Position numbers and translations under genes: made by a program. The notes under the pieces are model-generated. The model had not been told where the DNA came from. It saw only the letters and a program-made list of their open reading frames with translations, and did no database searches. Below, piece after piece: positions 40,102-48,751 of a stretch of DNA of 64,000 bases. Each line of letters opens with the position of its first letter. Position 1 is the first letter of the stretch. The stretch is from positions 372,001-436,000 of the forward strand of contig NZ_JAAVLX010000007.1 of assembly GCF_013114825.1 (NCBI RefSeq), read 5' to 3'. The DNA comes from Bradyrhizobium australiense (GTDB lineage: Bacteria > Pseudomonadota > Alphaproteobacteria > Rhizobiales > Xanthobacteraceae).

Positions 40102-41730
40102 GTGACAGAGGCCGCTGACGTCGCCGGCGCGGATGCAGGAAGGCCCGCGGATCGGGCCTGGCAAACGCCGATCCTTCAGACCAATGTCCTGGTGCCGATG
40201 GCCATCGCGCTCGGCTCGCTGCTGGCCGGCGCGATCTACACCTGGTTTGCCGGCGAGGACGTCAACTGGGATTGGCAAAATTATCACGAGTACAACGTCT
40301 GGGCCGTCATCAACGATCGCTACGGCATCGATGCCTTGCCGCCCGGCTTTCAGACCTATTTCAATCCGACCGTCTATTTCCCGGTTTACTATCTGCGCCA
40401 CCTGCTGCCGCTGCCCTGCGGCCTGATGATCATCGGCGCGGTGCATGGCCTCAATCTGCTGCTGATCTATTTTCTCGTCCGCGTCCTGCTGCGGGAAGCG
40501 GCAACGGCAAGCGCGATCGGCGCGGCAATCCTGATTGCGGCCGTCGGGCCGATGACGGTTTCGGAAGTGGGCACGAGCTTCTCCGACATCCTCACCGCGC
40601 TTCCGATTCTTGCCGGCTGCATCCTGATCCTGTCGGCGGACGGATCGCGTCATGGCCGTTACGTCCTCGCCGGACTGTTGATCGGCGCCGCCGTCGGGCT
40701 GAAGTTGACCAATGTCGTCTATGCGCTGGGTGCCGCCGCCGCCGTGCTGGTTGCGGCCCGGCCGCTGCTGGCAACGCTGTGTCTCGGAGTTGGCGGGCTG
40801 ATCGGCGCGCTGGCAACCGGCGGCGCGTGGGGGCTGATGCTCTGGCGCGAGATGGGCAATCCGATTTTCCCGCTGTTCAACGCAGTATTCCAGTCCAAAG
40901 AACTGGTACCGATGAACATCATGGACTGGCAGTTCATGCCGCGCGGCCTGCTGGACGCGCTGGCCTATCCGTTCTACTGGCTGGTCGGCGACAACAGGAG
41001 CTCGGAATATCCGTTCCGCGATGCGCGGTTTGCGGTCGCAACAGTGCTGATCGTGCTCGGCGTCGGCCGCGCGCTCATCATCCGCGCCACGATCTTGACG
41101 CGTCGCGACGTTCAGTTCCTGCTGTTCTTCGCCGTCTCCTATGCAACATGGCTCGCGCTGTTTGCGATCCAGCGTTACGCAATCGTGCTGGAGCTGTTAT
41201 GCGCACCGCTGATCGTCCTGCTGATAGCGCGCTGCATGGCCGCGACACCGGGGGCAGCCTCGGGCCGCTTGTCCGCGCTGCCTGCCAATTCAGTGATGGT
41301 CGCGACGGCGTTGTGCGTGGCGTTGTTGTCGCAACCGGGAGACTGGTTCCGCCGCCCCTGGTCCAATCCATTCAACCCTGCCATTCCCAAGCAGCTTCAC
41401 CAGCCTGCAAACTATCTCATTATCGACAAGCCGATCGCCTATGTCGCTCCGCTGCTGCCGCAGCAGTCGCGGTTCTATCAGATCGCCGACATTGCCTTGC
41501 CCATCATGCCCGATGGCAGGTTCGACCGCCGTATTCGCGCCGGGCTGAAATCTCCGTTGCCGGGCGGCATATGGGAATTGCATATGCGGGGGAAGCCGAT
41601 CCGCGAACAGTTGCTGGAGCGGTATGGTCTCCGGGTAGATGCCGCAAAGTCATGCGTCGAAATCGAGGGCGCGCAGCTCGGGACTGCGATCGAGGCGTGC
41701 CCGCTAGCTGCGCGTGAGAGATCGGACTAA
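40102..41730 (+). CDS. Multi-pass membrane protein, probable GT-C-type glycosyltransferase
   Basis: This 542-residue protein has about 11-12 hydrophobic segments (e.g. VLVPMAIALGSLLAGAIYTW, LMIIGAVHGLNLLLIYFLVR, FAVATVLIVLGVGRALIIRA). Early acidic residues in GEDVNWDWQNYHEYN after the first helix resemble the loop-1 acidic motif of GT-C enzymes that use lipid-linked sugars. A C-terminal soluble part (from about residue 440) is periplasmic by topology. The GTG start has only a weak ribosome site. Family is inferred from layout, not clear motifs. Confidence 0.6.
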   Translation: MTEAADVAGADAGRPADRAWQTPILQTNVLVPMAIALGSLLAGAIYTWFAGEDVNWDWQNYHEYNVWAVINDRYGIDALPPGFQTYFNPTVYFPVYYLRHLLPLPCGLMIIGAVHGLNLLLIYFLVRVLLREAATASAIGAAILIAAVGPMTVSEVGTSFSDILTALPILAGCILILSADGSRHGRYVLAGLLIGAAVGLKLTNVVYALGAAAAVLVAARPLLATLCLGVGGLIGALATGGAWGLMLWREMGNPIFPLFNAVFQSKELVPMNIMDWQFMPRGLLDALAYPFYWLVGDNRSSEYPFRDARFAVATVLIVLGVGRALIIRATILTRRDVQFLLFFAVSYATWLALFAIQRYAIVLELLCAPLIVLLIARCMAATPGAASGRLSALPANSVMVATALCVALLSQPGDWFRRPWSNPFNPAIPKQLHQPANYLIIDKPIAYVAPLLPQQSRFYQIADIALPIMPDGRFDRRIRAGLKSPLPGGIWELHMRGKPIREQLLERYGLRVDAAKSCVEIEGAQLGTAIEACPLAARERSD

Positions 41731-41751
41731 AGCGTTCCCGCCGCCGGTCCT

Positions 41752-42087
41752 TCAAGCCGCCTGTTGGCGGACTTTCAGCAACTCGAGAATCTTCTCGAGC
41801 CGTGTAACCACATCGCAGGCTTCCAGGAGATGCTGCCGCTGTTCGATTCCGGTCGACAGCAACGGAGCAACTGAAGCGGCCAGCATGCCGGGGTCTTCAA
41901 TGTTTGGCAGGCGCAGACGCACCTGAAGCCGTTTTGGCATCGCGGCGTAATCGAGATTCGCATAGATCCGGTAGGCATCGATTGTGGCGCCGGACAGGGC
42001 AGCGGCCTCCGCCGTCTGGCCACGGCTCTCCTCGCATGGCCAATCTCCGCTGCCAAAAATTCTTCCTGCCTGCAGGCACCACGACAT
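41752..42087 (-). CDS. Hypothetical protein resembling the helical part of the Lon N-domain
   Basis: The frame (start 42087, MSWCLQAGRI; an earlier ATG is at 42123) has a C-terminal half reading RLPNIEDPGMLAASVAPLLS then IEQRQHLLEACDVVTRLEKI LELL. This closely follows the helical end of Lon N-terminal domains: I-x-DPG-x-LA-x-x-IA...Q-x-LLE-x-x-DV-x-x-RLE. The beta part of the domain and all of the protease are absent. It may be a small stand-alone protein or a gene fragment. Confidence 0.45.
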   Translation of the reverse strand: MSWCLQAGRIFGSGDWPCEESRGQTAEAAALSGATIDAYRIYANLDYAAMPKRLQVRLRLPNIEDPGMLAASVAPLLSTGIEQRQHLLEACDVVTRLEKILELLKVRQQAA

Positions 42088-42416
42088 GAGGTCGCCCCGA
42101 GATATTAACCACAAATTAACCATTGTGGCAGACCCGCCCGATTTCGCCGGCGCGACGGACTCTGCGGTGCTCGAATCCGATTCCGGTTTGTTCTCAAATT
42201 AATAGCTTTGGCCGCGATCAACTGTGGACGACGCGGCTTTGGCCTGTGGACGGACTCAGGGGTCAGTTGCGCGGATTCCGCAAATCACATCACTTGAGCT
42301 CGGCAGGCCCCGGGATGATCCGCGAACGGGGGATTGCAGCCGGGGGCGCATCAGTTCAACGCGCGCCGTGCTCCGCGTGCGTATCAGAAGAATTCAAGGA
42401 ACAGGGTCGAGACGGC
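42088..42416. other. Gene-free stretch before the YbjN gene
   Basis: Nothing firm is seen: a stretch rich in AT at 42100-42210 (TTAACCACAAATTAACCATT), then ordinary GC-rich sequence. Possible promoter region for YbjN; no repeat of the common family. Confidence 0.5.
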
Positions 42417-42917
42417 ATGTCCCTCCTCGAAAGCATTATTGATTCCCGGAATAACCCGCTCGCGGTGGTCGAGGACATTGCCGCCGATAACAATTGGGCG
42501 TTCGAGCGCTCCGGCGAAGACGAAGTCACGATCGTCTCCAGGGGGAACTGGACCGACTATCAGCTCTCCTTCACCTGGATGGCGGAGATCGAGGCGCTGC
42601 ATCTCGCCTCCGCCTTCGACATGAAGATTCCGCCGGCGCGACGTGCGGAAGTGCAGCGGCTGATCGCCGCGGTCAACGAACAATTATGGATCGGTCATTT
42701 CGACATCTGGACCCACACCGGCATGATCATGTACCGGCAGGCGCTGGTGCTGCCGGGCGGGCTGACCGCCTCGACGGCACAATGTGAAGTGATGCTGGCC
42801 GGCGCCATCCACGCCTGTGAGCGCTACTACCCCGCGTTCCAGTTCGTGGTCTGGGCCGGAAAGAGCGCCGCGGAAGCCATGAGCGCGGCGATGTTCGACA
42901 CCGAGGGCGAGGCGTAA
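42417..42917 (+). CDS. YbjN-domain protein
   Basis: This 166-residue protein starts MSLLESIIDSRNNPLAVVED (ATG 42417). It has the YbjN pattern: AADNNWAFERSGEDEVTIVS, YQLSFTWMAEIEALHLASAF, RAEVQRLIAAVNEQLWIGHF and GLTASTAQCEVMLAGAIHAC. YbjN is a type III secretion chaperone-like fold; in E. coli it affects motility and stress. It lies 197 bases before proC, with which it is often linked in rhizobia. The precise role is unknown. Confidence 0.88.
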   Translation: MSLLESIIDSRNNPLAVVEDIAADNNWAFERSGEDEVTIVSRGNWTDYQLSFTWMAEIEALHLASAFDMKIPPARRAEVQRLIAAVNEQLWIGHFDIWTHTGMIMYRQALVLPGGLTASTAQCEVMLAGAIHACERYYPAFQFVVWAGKSAAEAMSAAMFDTEGEA

Positions 42918-42929
42918 GGTTCTTCTGTT

Positions 42930-43095
42930 CGTCATGCCCGGGCTTGACCCGGACAATCCATCAGAAAAGAACTCTTTGAAGGGATGGATTGCCGGGTCAG
43001 GCGCCCGGCAATAACAGCCTAGGTGCTTGTGGCCCCTTCTGAGCTTTACTAGAACCGCCAGTGGTTATGGGACCCTGCGTTCGCAGGGACGACAG
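42930..43095. repeat. Two dispersed repeats between YbjN and proC
   Basis: TCATGCCCGGGCTTGACCCG and GGACAATCCAT face ATGGATTGCCGGGTCAGGCG and CCCGG. A second element, GTGGTTATGGGACCCTGCGT followed by TCGCAGGGACGAC (43061-43093), is repeated at 44551-44584. Confidence 0.7.
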
Positions 43096-43114
43096 CAGAA
43101 TCCATGGTGACACC

Positions 43115-43933
43115 GTGAACACCGACACACTCCAAAATCTCCAGGGCACCATTGCGCTGGCCGGAGCCGGCAAGATGGGGGGCGCGATGCTGACTGGATG
43201 GCTGGCGGGCGGCCTCAATGCCAAGCGCGTCGTGGTGATCGACCCGCAGCCGTCCGCTGAGATCAGCGCGCTGCCAGCGCAAGGCATCCGCCTCAATCCG
43301 AAGAACGCGGGCACAGTCGATACGCTGGTCGTGGCGGTGAAGCCGCAGACGTTCCGGGAAGCAGGGCCGGCGCTGAACTCCTTCGTCGGAGCGAACACGC
43401 TCGTCGTCTCGATCATGGCGGGCACGACGATTGCGGCGCTTGAAGAAGTCTGCGGCGGCATGGTGGTTCGCGCGATGCCGAACACACCGGCCGCGATCGG
43501 CCGCGGCATCACGGTTGCAGTGCCTGCAAAGAATGTCAGCGCCGCGCAGCGCGCCACGGCCGATGCCCTGCTGCGGGCCACCGGCTCGGTCGAATGGGTC
43601 GAGGACGAAGGCCTGATGGACGCGGTGACCGCTGTGTCCGGCTCCGGTCCGGCCTACGTCTTCCTGCTCGCCGAGGAACTCGCGCGCGCCGGCGTCGAGG
43701 CCGGCCTGCCGGCGGAGCTTGCCACCAAGCTCGCACGCGAAACCGTCGCCGGCTCCGGCGAATTGCTGCACCGCTCCGAGCTTGCGTCGGCCACGCTGCG
43801 CCAGAATGTCACCTCGCCCGGCGGCACCACGGCCGCCGCGCTGGAAGTGCTGATGGGGAAGGACGGCCTGCAGCCGCTGATGATCCGCGCGATCGCCGCG
43901 GCAACGAAGCGTTCGAAGGAGTTGGCGAAGTAG
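43115..43933 (+). CDS. proC: Pyrroline-5-carboxylate reductase
   Basis: This 272-residue enzyme makes proline from pyrroline-5-carboxylate with NAD(P)H. Rossmann loop: IALAGAGKMGGAMLTGWLAG. VAVKPQTFREAG and VRAMPNTPAAIGRGITV follow, then the P5CR signature AVSGSGPAYVFLLAEELARA and TLRQNVTSPGGTTAAALEVL. GTG at 43115 (VNTDTLQNLQ) is chosen; the frame runs from 43061 through a dispersed repeat. Confidence 0.95.
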   Translation: MNTDTLQNLQGTIALAGAGKMGGAMLTGWLAGGLNAKRVVVIDPQPSAEISALPAQGIRLNPKNAGTVDTLVVAVKPQTFREAGPALNSFVGANTLVVSIMAGTTIAALEEVCGGMVVRAMPNTPAAIGRGITVAVPAKNVSAAQRATADALLRATGSVEWVEDEGLMDAVTAVSGSGPAYVFLLAEELARAGVEAGLPAELATKLARETVAGSGELLHRSELASATLRQNVTSPGGTTAAALEVLMGKDGLQPLMIRAIAAATKRSKELAK

Positions 43934-43935
43934 TT

Positions 43936-44035
43936 CGTAGTTGCCGAGGGCGGGCAAAGCGAAGCGTGCTCACAATTGCAACATGATAGATGGTGGGCAC
44001 GGCGCAAGCGCGCCTTTGCCCACCTACGGTTCGGC
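43936..44035. repeat. Dispersed repeat between proC and thioesterase
   Basis: GGGCGGGCAAAGCGAAGCGT faces GGTGGGCACGGCGCAAGCGC and CTTTGCCCACC. It is the same family as the first element at 6130-6350. Confidence 0.7.
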
Positions 44036-44043
44036 GCGTTCAG

Positions 44044-44439
44044 CTACTTCCCTGCAAGTCTTTTGGTGAACGTCTCCGCATTGACGAGGCCACGGGCGTG
44101 GCGGCCGTCGCCGATCTTTCGTTCACCCTCGAAGGCTTCGACCTCGAAGCGGATCACGCGGCGCTCGACGGCCGCGACCTTTCCCGTGACGCGCACCGTC
44201 GCGCCGACCAGCGAGGCGCCGAGATGGCGGATATCGACCTCGGTGCCGACCGTGATCCAGCCCGGCTGAAGATGGCTGCGGATGGCATCGCTTGACGCCA
44301 TCTCCATTTCGAGGATCATCATCGGTGTCGCATAGACCATCGGCATGCTTGGCACGAAATACCCGACCGTGCGCTCGGCCGGCACCACGAGGATCCGTTC
44401 CGCGCTCATGCCGATTTTGATGAAGTCGCGTGCGTCCAT
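44044..44439 (-). CDS. Thioesterase-family protein (FlK-like)
   Basis: This 131-residue hot-dog protein reads AERTVGYFVPSMPMVYATPM, MMILEMEMASSDAIRSHLQP and GTEVDIRHLGASLVGATVRV. The E-x-A-x-x-D...L-x-x-G-x-x-TVG-x-x-x-x-x-H pattern is that of FlK-type fluoroacetyl-CoA thioesterases and relatives; the Glu (ME) and His (IRH) are in place, and the catalytic Thr position is Thr (YATPM). The natural acyl-CoA is unknown; resistance to fluoroacetate is not implied. Confidence 0.82.
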   Translation of the reverse strand: MDARDFIKIGMSAERILVVPAERTVGYFVPSMPMVYATPMMILEMEMASSDAIRSHLQPGWITVGTEVDIRHLGASLVGATVRVTGKVAAVERRVIRFEVEAFEGERKIGDGRHARGLVNAETFTKRLAGK

Positions 44440-44454
44440 GGATTATTTCCGCAA

Positions 44455-44590
44455 AACCGGTGTCGTCCCGGCCTTGCGCCGGGACCCATAACCACACATG
44501 TCCATAGCTACGGCAAGCTGGAGCTTCAGCTTCGCTCACCAATTAACTCTGGTGGTTATGGGTCCCTGCGTTCGCAGGGACGACGGGAGA
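44455..44590. repeat. Dispersed hairpin repeat
   Basis: GTCGTCCCGGCCTTGCGCCG and GGACCCATAACCAC face GTGGTTATGGGTCCCTGCGT and TCGCAGGGACGAC; a further partial copy is at 43061-43093. Confidence 0.75.
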
Positions 44591-44591
44591 G

Positions 44592-44798
44592 CTACTTCTT
44601 CGCAGCCGCCGCCGCGCGCTCCACAAAAGTCTTGCCGCCCTTCATCTTGTGGGCGAGCGGCGCTTCGTTGATCTGGATCACGACCGCATCGGCATCGACG
44701 CCGAGGTTTTTGACCAGCGCTTGGGTGATGTCGCGCATCATGCCGGCCTTCTGTTCGTCGGTGCGGCCGGCGGCCATGCTCACGGTGATCTCAGGCAT
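44592..44798 (-). CDS. 4-oxalocrotonate tautomerase-family protein
   Basis: This 68-residue protein starts MPEITVSMAAGRTDEQKAGM, with the catalytic amino-terminal Pro exposed once Met is removed. The pattern ITQALVKNLGVDADAVVIQI and NEAPLAHKMKGGKTF (Gly-rich C-terminal turn) fits the short tautomerases that form hexamers. Arg11-equivalent (GRT) is present. The substrate is probably an enol of a keto acid. It lies downstream of hisS on the same strand with a repeat on each side. Confidence 0.9.
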   Translation of the reverse strand: MPEITVSMAAGRTDEQKAGMMRDITQALVKNLGVDADAVVIQINEAPLAHKMKGGKTFVERAAAAAKK

Positions 44799-44837
44799 TG
44801 GTAGTGCTCCCTTTGTTTTTGCTTACTCGCCAAACCG

Positions 44838-44912
44838 TAATTGCCGGGTGACCCGGCAATCCATCATTTTGAAAAGATGGATACGCGGGTCAAGCCCGCA
44901 TATGACAAAATC
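44838..44912. repeat. Dispersed hairpin repeat
   Basis: AATTGCCGGGTGACCCGGCA and ATCCATC face GATGGATACGCGGGTCAAGC and CCGCATATGAC. It lies between hisS and the tautomerase. Confidence 0.65.
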
Positions 44913-44914
44913 AA

Positions 44915-46459
44915 CTATGCCCACCTCACGTCATGGCGCGCGAGCACCTCGCGCACCTTCGCAACGATCTCGCCTTCGGCGCAGGAAAACTGTGCCGGGC
45001 GAGTCTCGCGCCATTCCTGATTGGATGCGATGGCGGCAGCCGCCTTCGCGCCCTCGATCAGATCCTTGATCTGGATTTCACCGCGCGCTTTTTCATCCGA
45101 GCCCTGGATGATCACGCAGGGCGAGTTGCGACGGTCAGCATATTTGAGCTGATTGCCCATATTTTTTGGATTTCCGAGATAGAGCTCGGCGCGGATGTTG
45201 GCGTGACGTAACTGCGCGACCATCTTCTGGTAGTCGGCAACACGATCGCGATCGAACACGGTGACGACCACGGGCCCGAACTCCGGCCGCGTGTCGAGCT
45301 TGCCGATCATGGTCAGCGCCGCCTGCAGCCGCGACACGCCGATCGAAAATCCCGTCGCCGGCACCGGCTCGCCGCGGAAGCGCGAGACGAGACCATCGTA
45401 ACGCCCGCCGCCGCCAACGGAGCCGAAGCGGACGGAACGGCCTTTTTCGTCCCTGGTTTCGAGCGTCAGTTCGACCTCGTAGACCGGGCCGGTGTAATAT
45501 TCGAGGCCGCGGACGACGGACGGATCGATGACGATGCGGCTCTCATCATAACCTGCCGCTGCAATAAGCTCTTTAATCGTTGCAAGTTCTGCAACACCTT
45601 CTTTTCCTAAAGCATTGTCTTCAACGACACTTTCGAAATTCGCCAGCGTCACAGCATTCGAACCCGCTTCACTTTTTGATCCGGACGAATCGCCTTTGTA
45701 ACCCGTGAAGTTGATCACGCGCGATATTCCAACGGCGTCCAGTCCCGCCCCTTTGGTAAAATCGCCTTTGCCTTCTTCGCCGCCATCCCATCTGCCGGGA
45801 CCAAGCAACTTTTCGATTTCCTCGACCGGAAATTTATCGAGCTTATCAATCGCTCTCAGGACAGTGAGCCGAGTACCTGCATGCTCCCCACCATCTAATC
45901 CTATGCTCTGCATCACCCCATCGAGCACCTTGCGGTTGTTCACCTTCACCACATAGCTGCCGCGGGGAATGCCGATCGCTTCCATCGTGTCGGCCGCCAT
46001 CATGCACATCTCGGCGTCCGCCGCGGGCGAGGCGGACCCCACCGTATCGGCATCGAACTGCATGAACTGGCGGAAACGGCCGGGACCCGGTTTTTCGTTG
46101 CGATAGACGTAGCCCGCGCGGTAGCTGCGATACGGTTTCGGCAGCGCGTCGAAATTTTCCGCGACATAGCGCGCCAGCGGCGCGGTCAAATCGTAGCGCA
46201 GCGAAATCCACTGTTCGTCGTCGTCCTGGAACGAGAACACACCCTCGTTCGGCCGGTCCTGGTCGGGCAGGAATTTGCCGAGCGCGTCGGTGAACTCCAT
46301 CGCCGGGGTTTCCACCGGCTCAAAACCGTAGCGCTCGTAGACCTCGCGGATTTTCTCGACCATCTGGCGCGTAGCCGCAATCGCAGCCGGGCCACGATCC
46401 TCCAGCCCGCGCGGCAGCCGCGCCTTCAGTTTCTGCGGTTTTTTGGGTTTTTCAGCCAT
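44915..46459 (-). CDS. hisS: Histidyl-tRNA synthetase (alphaproteobacterial type)
   Basis: This 514-residue class II synthetase starts MAEKPKKPQKLKARLPRGLE at 46459. Motif 2 reads RNEKPGPGRFRQFMQFDADT, the form found in a group of alphaproteobacteria where tRNA-His lacks the extra G at -1. The His-A block is VVRGLEYYTGPVYEVELTLE and motif 3 FSIGVSRL. At about residues 190-305 the coding DNA is AT-rich (46 percent G+C at 45541-45720), out of line with the rest. The anticodon domain ends the protein. The tautomerase follows it downstream. Confidence 0.95.
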   Translation of the reverse strand: MAEKPKKPQKLKARLPRGLEDRGPAAIAATRQMVEKIREVYERYGFEPVETPAMEFTDALGKFLPDQDRPNEGVFSFQDDDEQWISLRYDLTAPLARYVAENFDALPKPYRSYRAGYVYRNEKPGPGRFRQFMQFDADTVGSASPAADAEMCMMAADTMEAIGIPRGSYVVKVNNRKVLDGVMQSIGLDGGEHAGTRLTVLRAIDKLDKFPVEEIEKLLGPGRWDGGEEGKGDFTKGAGLDAVGISRVINFTGYKGDSSGSKSEAGSNAVTLANFESVVEDNALGKEGVAELATIKELIAAAGYDESRIVIDPSVVRGLEYYTGPVYEVELTLETRDEKGRSVRFGSVGGGGRYDGLVSRFRGEPVPATGFSIGVSRLQAALTMIGKLDTRPEFGPVVVTVFDRDRVADYQKMVAQLRHANIRAELYLGNPKNMGNQLKYADRRNSPCVIIQGSDEKARGEIQIKDLIEGAKAAAAIASNQEWRETRPAQFSCAEGEIVAKVREVLARHDVRWA

Positions 46460-46499
46460 GGCGGCTAGGTACCAGCCGAGGCGCGGCAGGGCAACCCGG

Positions 46500-46655
46500 G
46501 CCAATGCACCCTCTCTCCCCTTGTGGGTGGCTTCGCGCAGCGAAGCCGGATGAGGGGTTCTCACCGCGAAGGCATTTCTCTCAGCTCATTCGCGGAGAGG
46601 ACCCCTCATCCGGCGCTTCGCGTCACCTTCTCCCACAAGGGAAGAAGGGAAGGAG
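46500..46655. repeat. Large inverted dispersed repeat
   Basis: CACCCTCTCTCCCCTTGTGG and GAAGCCGGATGAGGGG are mirrored by CCCCTCATCCGGCGCTTCGC and CCTTCTCCCACAAGGG. It fills the gap between ilvE (46658) and hisS. Confidence 0.75.
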
Positions 46656-46657
46656 AT

Positions 46658-47548
46658 TCACGCCGCCACGGCCGTGCCCTTGGGCTGCACTTCGGCACTG
46701 TAGTCCGCCATCAACTGCTCGGAGATCTTGCCGGGCATGAACTTCCAGTTCGCGATCTCGGAGACCGGCGTGACTTCGGCGGCGGTGCCGGTGATGAAGC
46801 ACTCGGTGAAGCCATCAAGTTCTTCGGGCATGATGCGGCGCTCGATCACCTCGATGCCACGGCGCCGGGCGAGGTCGATCGCGGTGGCGCGGGTGATGCC
46901 GGCGAGGAAACAGTCGGCGATCGGCGTGTGGATCTTGCCGTCCTTGATGAAGAAAATGTTGGCGCCGGTGCATTCGGCGATGCGGCCCTGCCAGTCCAGC
47001 ATCATGGCATCCGCATAGCCGGCACGCTCCGCCCTGTGCTTAGAGATGGTGCAGATCATGTAGAGACCGGACGCCTTCGCCATCGCCGGGATCGTCGCCG
47101 GATCGGGCCGCCGGTATTCGGCCATGCACATCCGGATGCCCTTCAGCTTCTCGGTCGGATCGAAATAGCTCGGCCAGTCCCACGCGGCGATGGCGAGATG
47201 GATGGTATTGGCCGGCGCCGAGACGCCCATCATCTCCGAACCGCGCCAGGCGATCGGGCGCAGATAGGCGTCCGGCAGATTGTTCTTGTCGATCACGAGC
47301 TGCTTGGCGGCGTCGATCTCGGCGACCGAATAGGAAATCTCGAAATCGAGGATATTGGCCGAGGCCTTCAGCCGCTCGGAATGCTCGGTGCTCTTGAAAA
47401 CCTTGCCGCCATAGGCGCGCTCGCCCTCGAACACGCAGCTCGCATAGTGCAGGCCATGGGTGAGGATGTGGACGTTGGCATCGGCCCACGGCACCAGCCT
47501 GGCATCGTACCAGATGACGCCATCGATCTTGTCGAACGAAACTCCCAT
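46658..47548 (-). CDS. ilvE: Branched-chain amino acid aminotransferase (type I)
   Basis: This 296-residue PLP enzyme of fold type IV transfers amino groups to and from Leu, Ile and Val. Blocks: DGVIWYDARLVPWADANVHI, LHYASCVFEGERAYGG, and TISKHRAERAGYADAMMLD with the PLP-Lys in ISKHR. GRIAECTGANIFFIKDG and LAGITRATAIDLARRRG bind the phosphate. Started at 47548 (MGVSFDKIDG), after GGGAGAGAAGCC. It lies next to a second, unrelated-subtype aminotransferase. Confidence 0.93.
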   Translation of the reverse strand: MGVSFDKIDGVIWYDARLVPWADANVHILTHGLHYASCVFEGERAYGGKVFKSTEHSERLKASANILDFEISYSVAEIDAAKQLVIDKNNLPDAYLRPIAWRGSEMMGVSAPANTIHLAIAAWDWPSYFDPTEKLKGIRMCMAEYRRPDPATIPAMAKASGLYMICTISKHRAERAGYADAMMLDWQGRIAECTGANIFFIKDGKIHTPIADCFLAGITRATAIDLARRRGIEVIERRIMPEELDGFTECFITGTAAEVTPVSEIANWKFMPGKISEQLMADYSAEVQPKGTAVAA

Positions 47549-47674
47549 GGCTTCTCTCCCGATTTGGCGCTGTTTCAATTAGCCGCGCGTCAGCCTCGCG
47601 CGACTCGACGAGACGCGTGCTACCGAGCGCCTAAAGTGATCTATCGTTTGAGCGGCGGATTAATCCGCCGCCGG

Positions 47675-48751
47675 TCACAGGACCTTTCTGATCCAGTCGT
47701 GCGGATCCGCCGCGCGACCGTACTGAATATCAACGAGCTTCTTGCGCAGCCCCATGGCAACGGGCCCGGCTACGCCGCCGCTGATCTGAAAATCGCCGCT
47801 GGCGGAGCACACCTTGCCGATCGGCGAGATGACGGCCGCGGTGCCGCAGGCGAACGCCTCTTTCAGCCTTCCGCTGGCAGCATCCGCACGCCACTGCTCG
47901 ATGGTGTAGGCCTCCTCGCGCACGCGGGTGCCGGAATCCTTCGCCAGCGCGATGATCGAATCGCGGGTGATGCCGGGCAGGATCGTGCCGAGCGGCGGCG
48001 TCGAGAGCGATCCGTCGTCGAACACGAAGAAGACATTCATGCCGCCGAGTTCCTCGATGTAGCGGCGCTCGACCGCATCGAGGAAAACGACCTGATCGCA
48101 GCCATGCTCCATAGCCTCGGCCTGCGCGCGCAGGCTCGCAGCATAATTGCCGCCGCACTTGACGGCCCCGGTGCCGCCAATCGCGGCGCGCGTGTAGTTC
48201 TCCGACACCCAGATCGACACCGGCGCAGGTCCGCCCTTGAAATAGGAGCCGACCGGCGAGGCGATGACGGCGAAAATGTACTCCGCTGATGGCTTCACGC
48301 CGAGGAAGATCTCGCTCGCGATCATGAAGGGCCGCAAATAGAGGCTGCCCTCGCCGCCAGGTATCCAGGCGCTGTCGATGCGCACGAGCTGTTCGACCGC
48401 TTCGATGAAGATAGACTCGGGCAGCGGCGCCATGGCCATGCGCTCGGCCGAACTGTTAAAGCGCCTTGCATTGGCGTCGGGACGGAACAGGTTCACGCCG
48501 TTGTCGCGCTTGTAGGCCTTGAGGCCTTCAAAAATCTCCTGGGCGTAGTGCAGGACGGCTGTGGCCGGATCGAGCGGAAAATTCGCGCGGGATTCGACAC
48601 GCGCGTCATGCCAGCCGTTCGCCTGATTGTTGCGGACGATGGCCATGTGATCGGTGAAAATCCGGCCGAAGCCCGGGTCCACGAGCTTGGCCGCGCGCTC
48701 CCTCTCAGGGGTTGGATTCGCCGCAGGCCGGATTTCGAATTTCAAACTCAT
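47675..48751 (-). CDS. ilvE: Branched-chain amino acid aminotransferase (type II)
   Basis: This 358-residue PLP enzyme has the longer eukaryote-like/type II pattern: FGRIFTDHMAIVRNNQANGW, LHYAQEIFEGLKAYKRDNGV, YLRPFMIASEIFLGV and the PLP-Lys in GAVKCGGNYAASLRAQAEAM. LGTILPGITRDSIIALAKDS and CGTAAVISPIGKVC close it. Same reaction as the neighbour at 46658 but from a different subfamily; one may serve biosynthesis and the other catabolism, which is inference. Started at 48751 (MSLKFEIRPA). Confidence 0.93.
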   Translation of the reverse strand: MSLKFEIRPAANPTPERERAAKLVDPGFGRIFTDHMAIVRNNQANGWHDARVESRANFPLDPATAVLHYAQEIFEGLKAYKRDNGVNLFRPDANARRFNSSAERMAMAPLPESIFIEAVEQLVRIDSAWIPGGEGSLYLRPFMIASEIFLGVKPSAEYIFAVIASPVGSYFKGGPAPVSIWVSENYTRAAIGGTGAVKCGGNYAASLRAQAEAMEHGCDQVVFLDAVERRYIEELGGMNVFFVFDDGSLSTPPLGTILPGITRDSIIALAKDSGTRVREEAYTIEQWRADAASGRLKEAFACGTAAVISPIGKVCSASGDFQISGGVAGPVAMGLRKKLVDIQYGRAADPHDWIRKVL

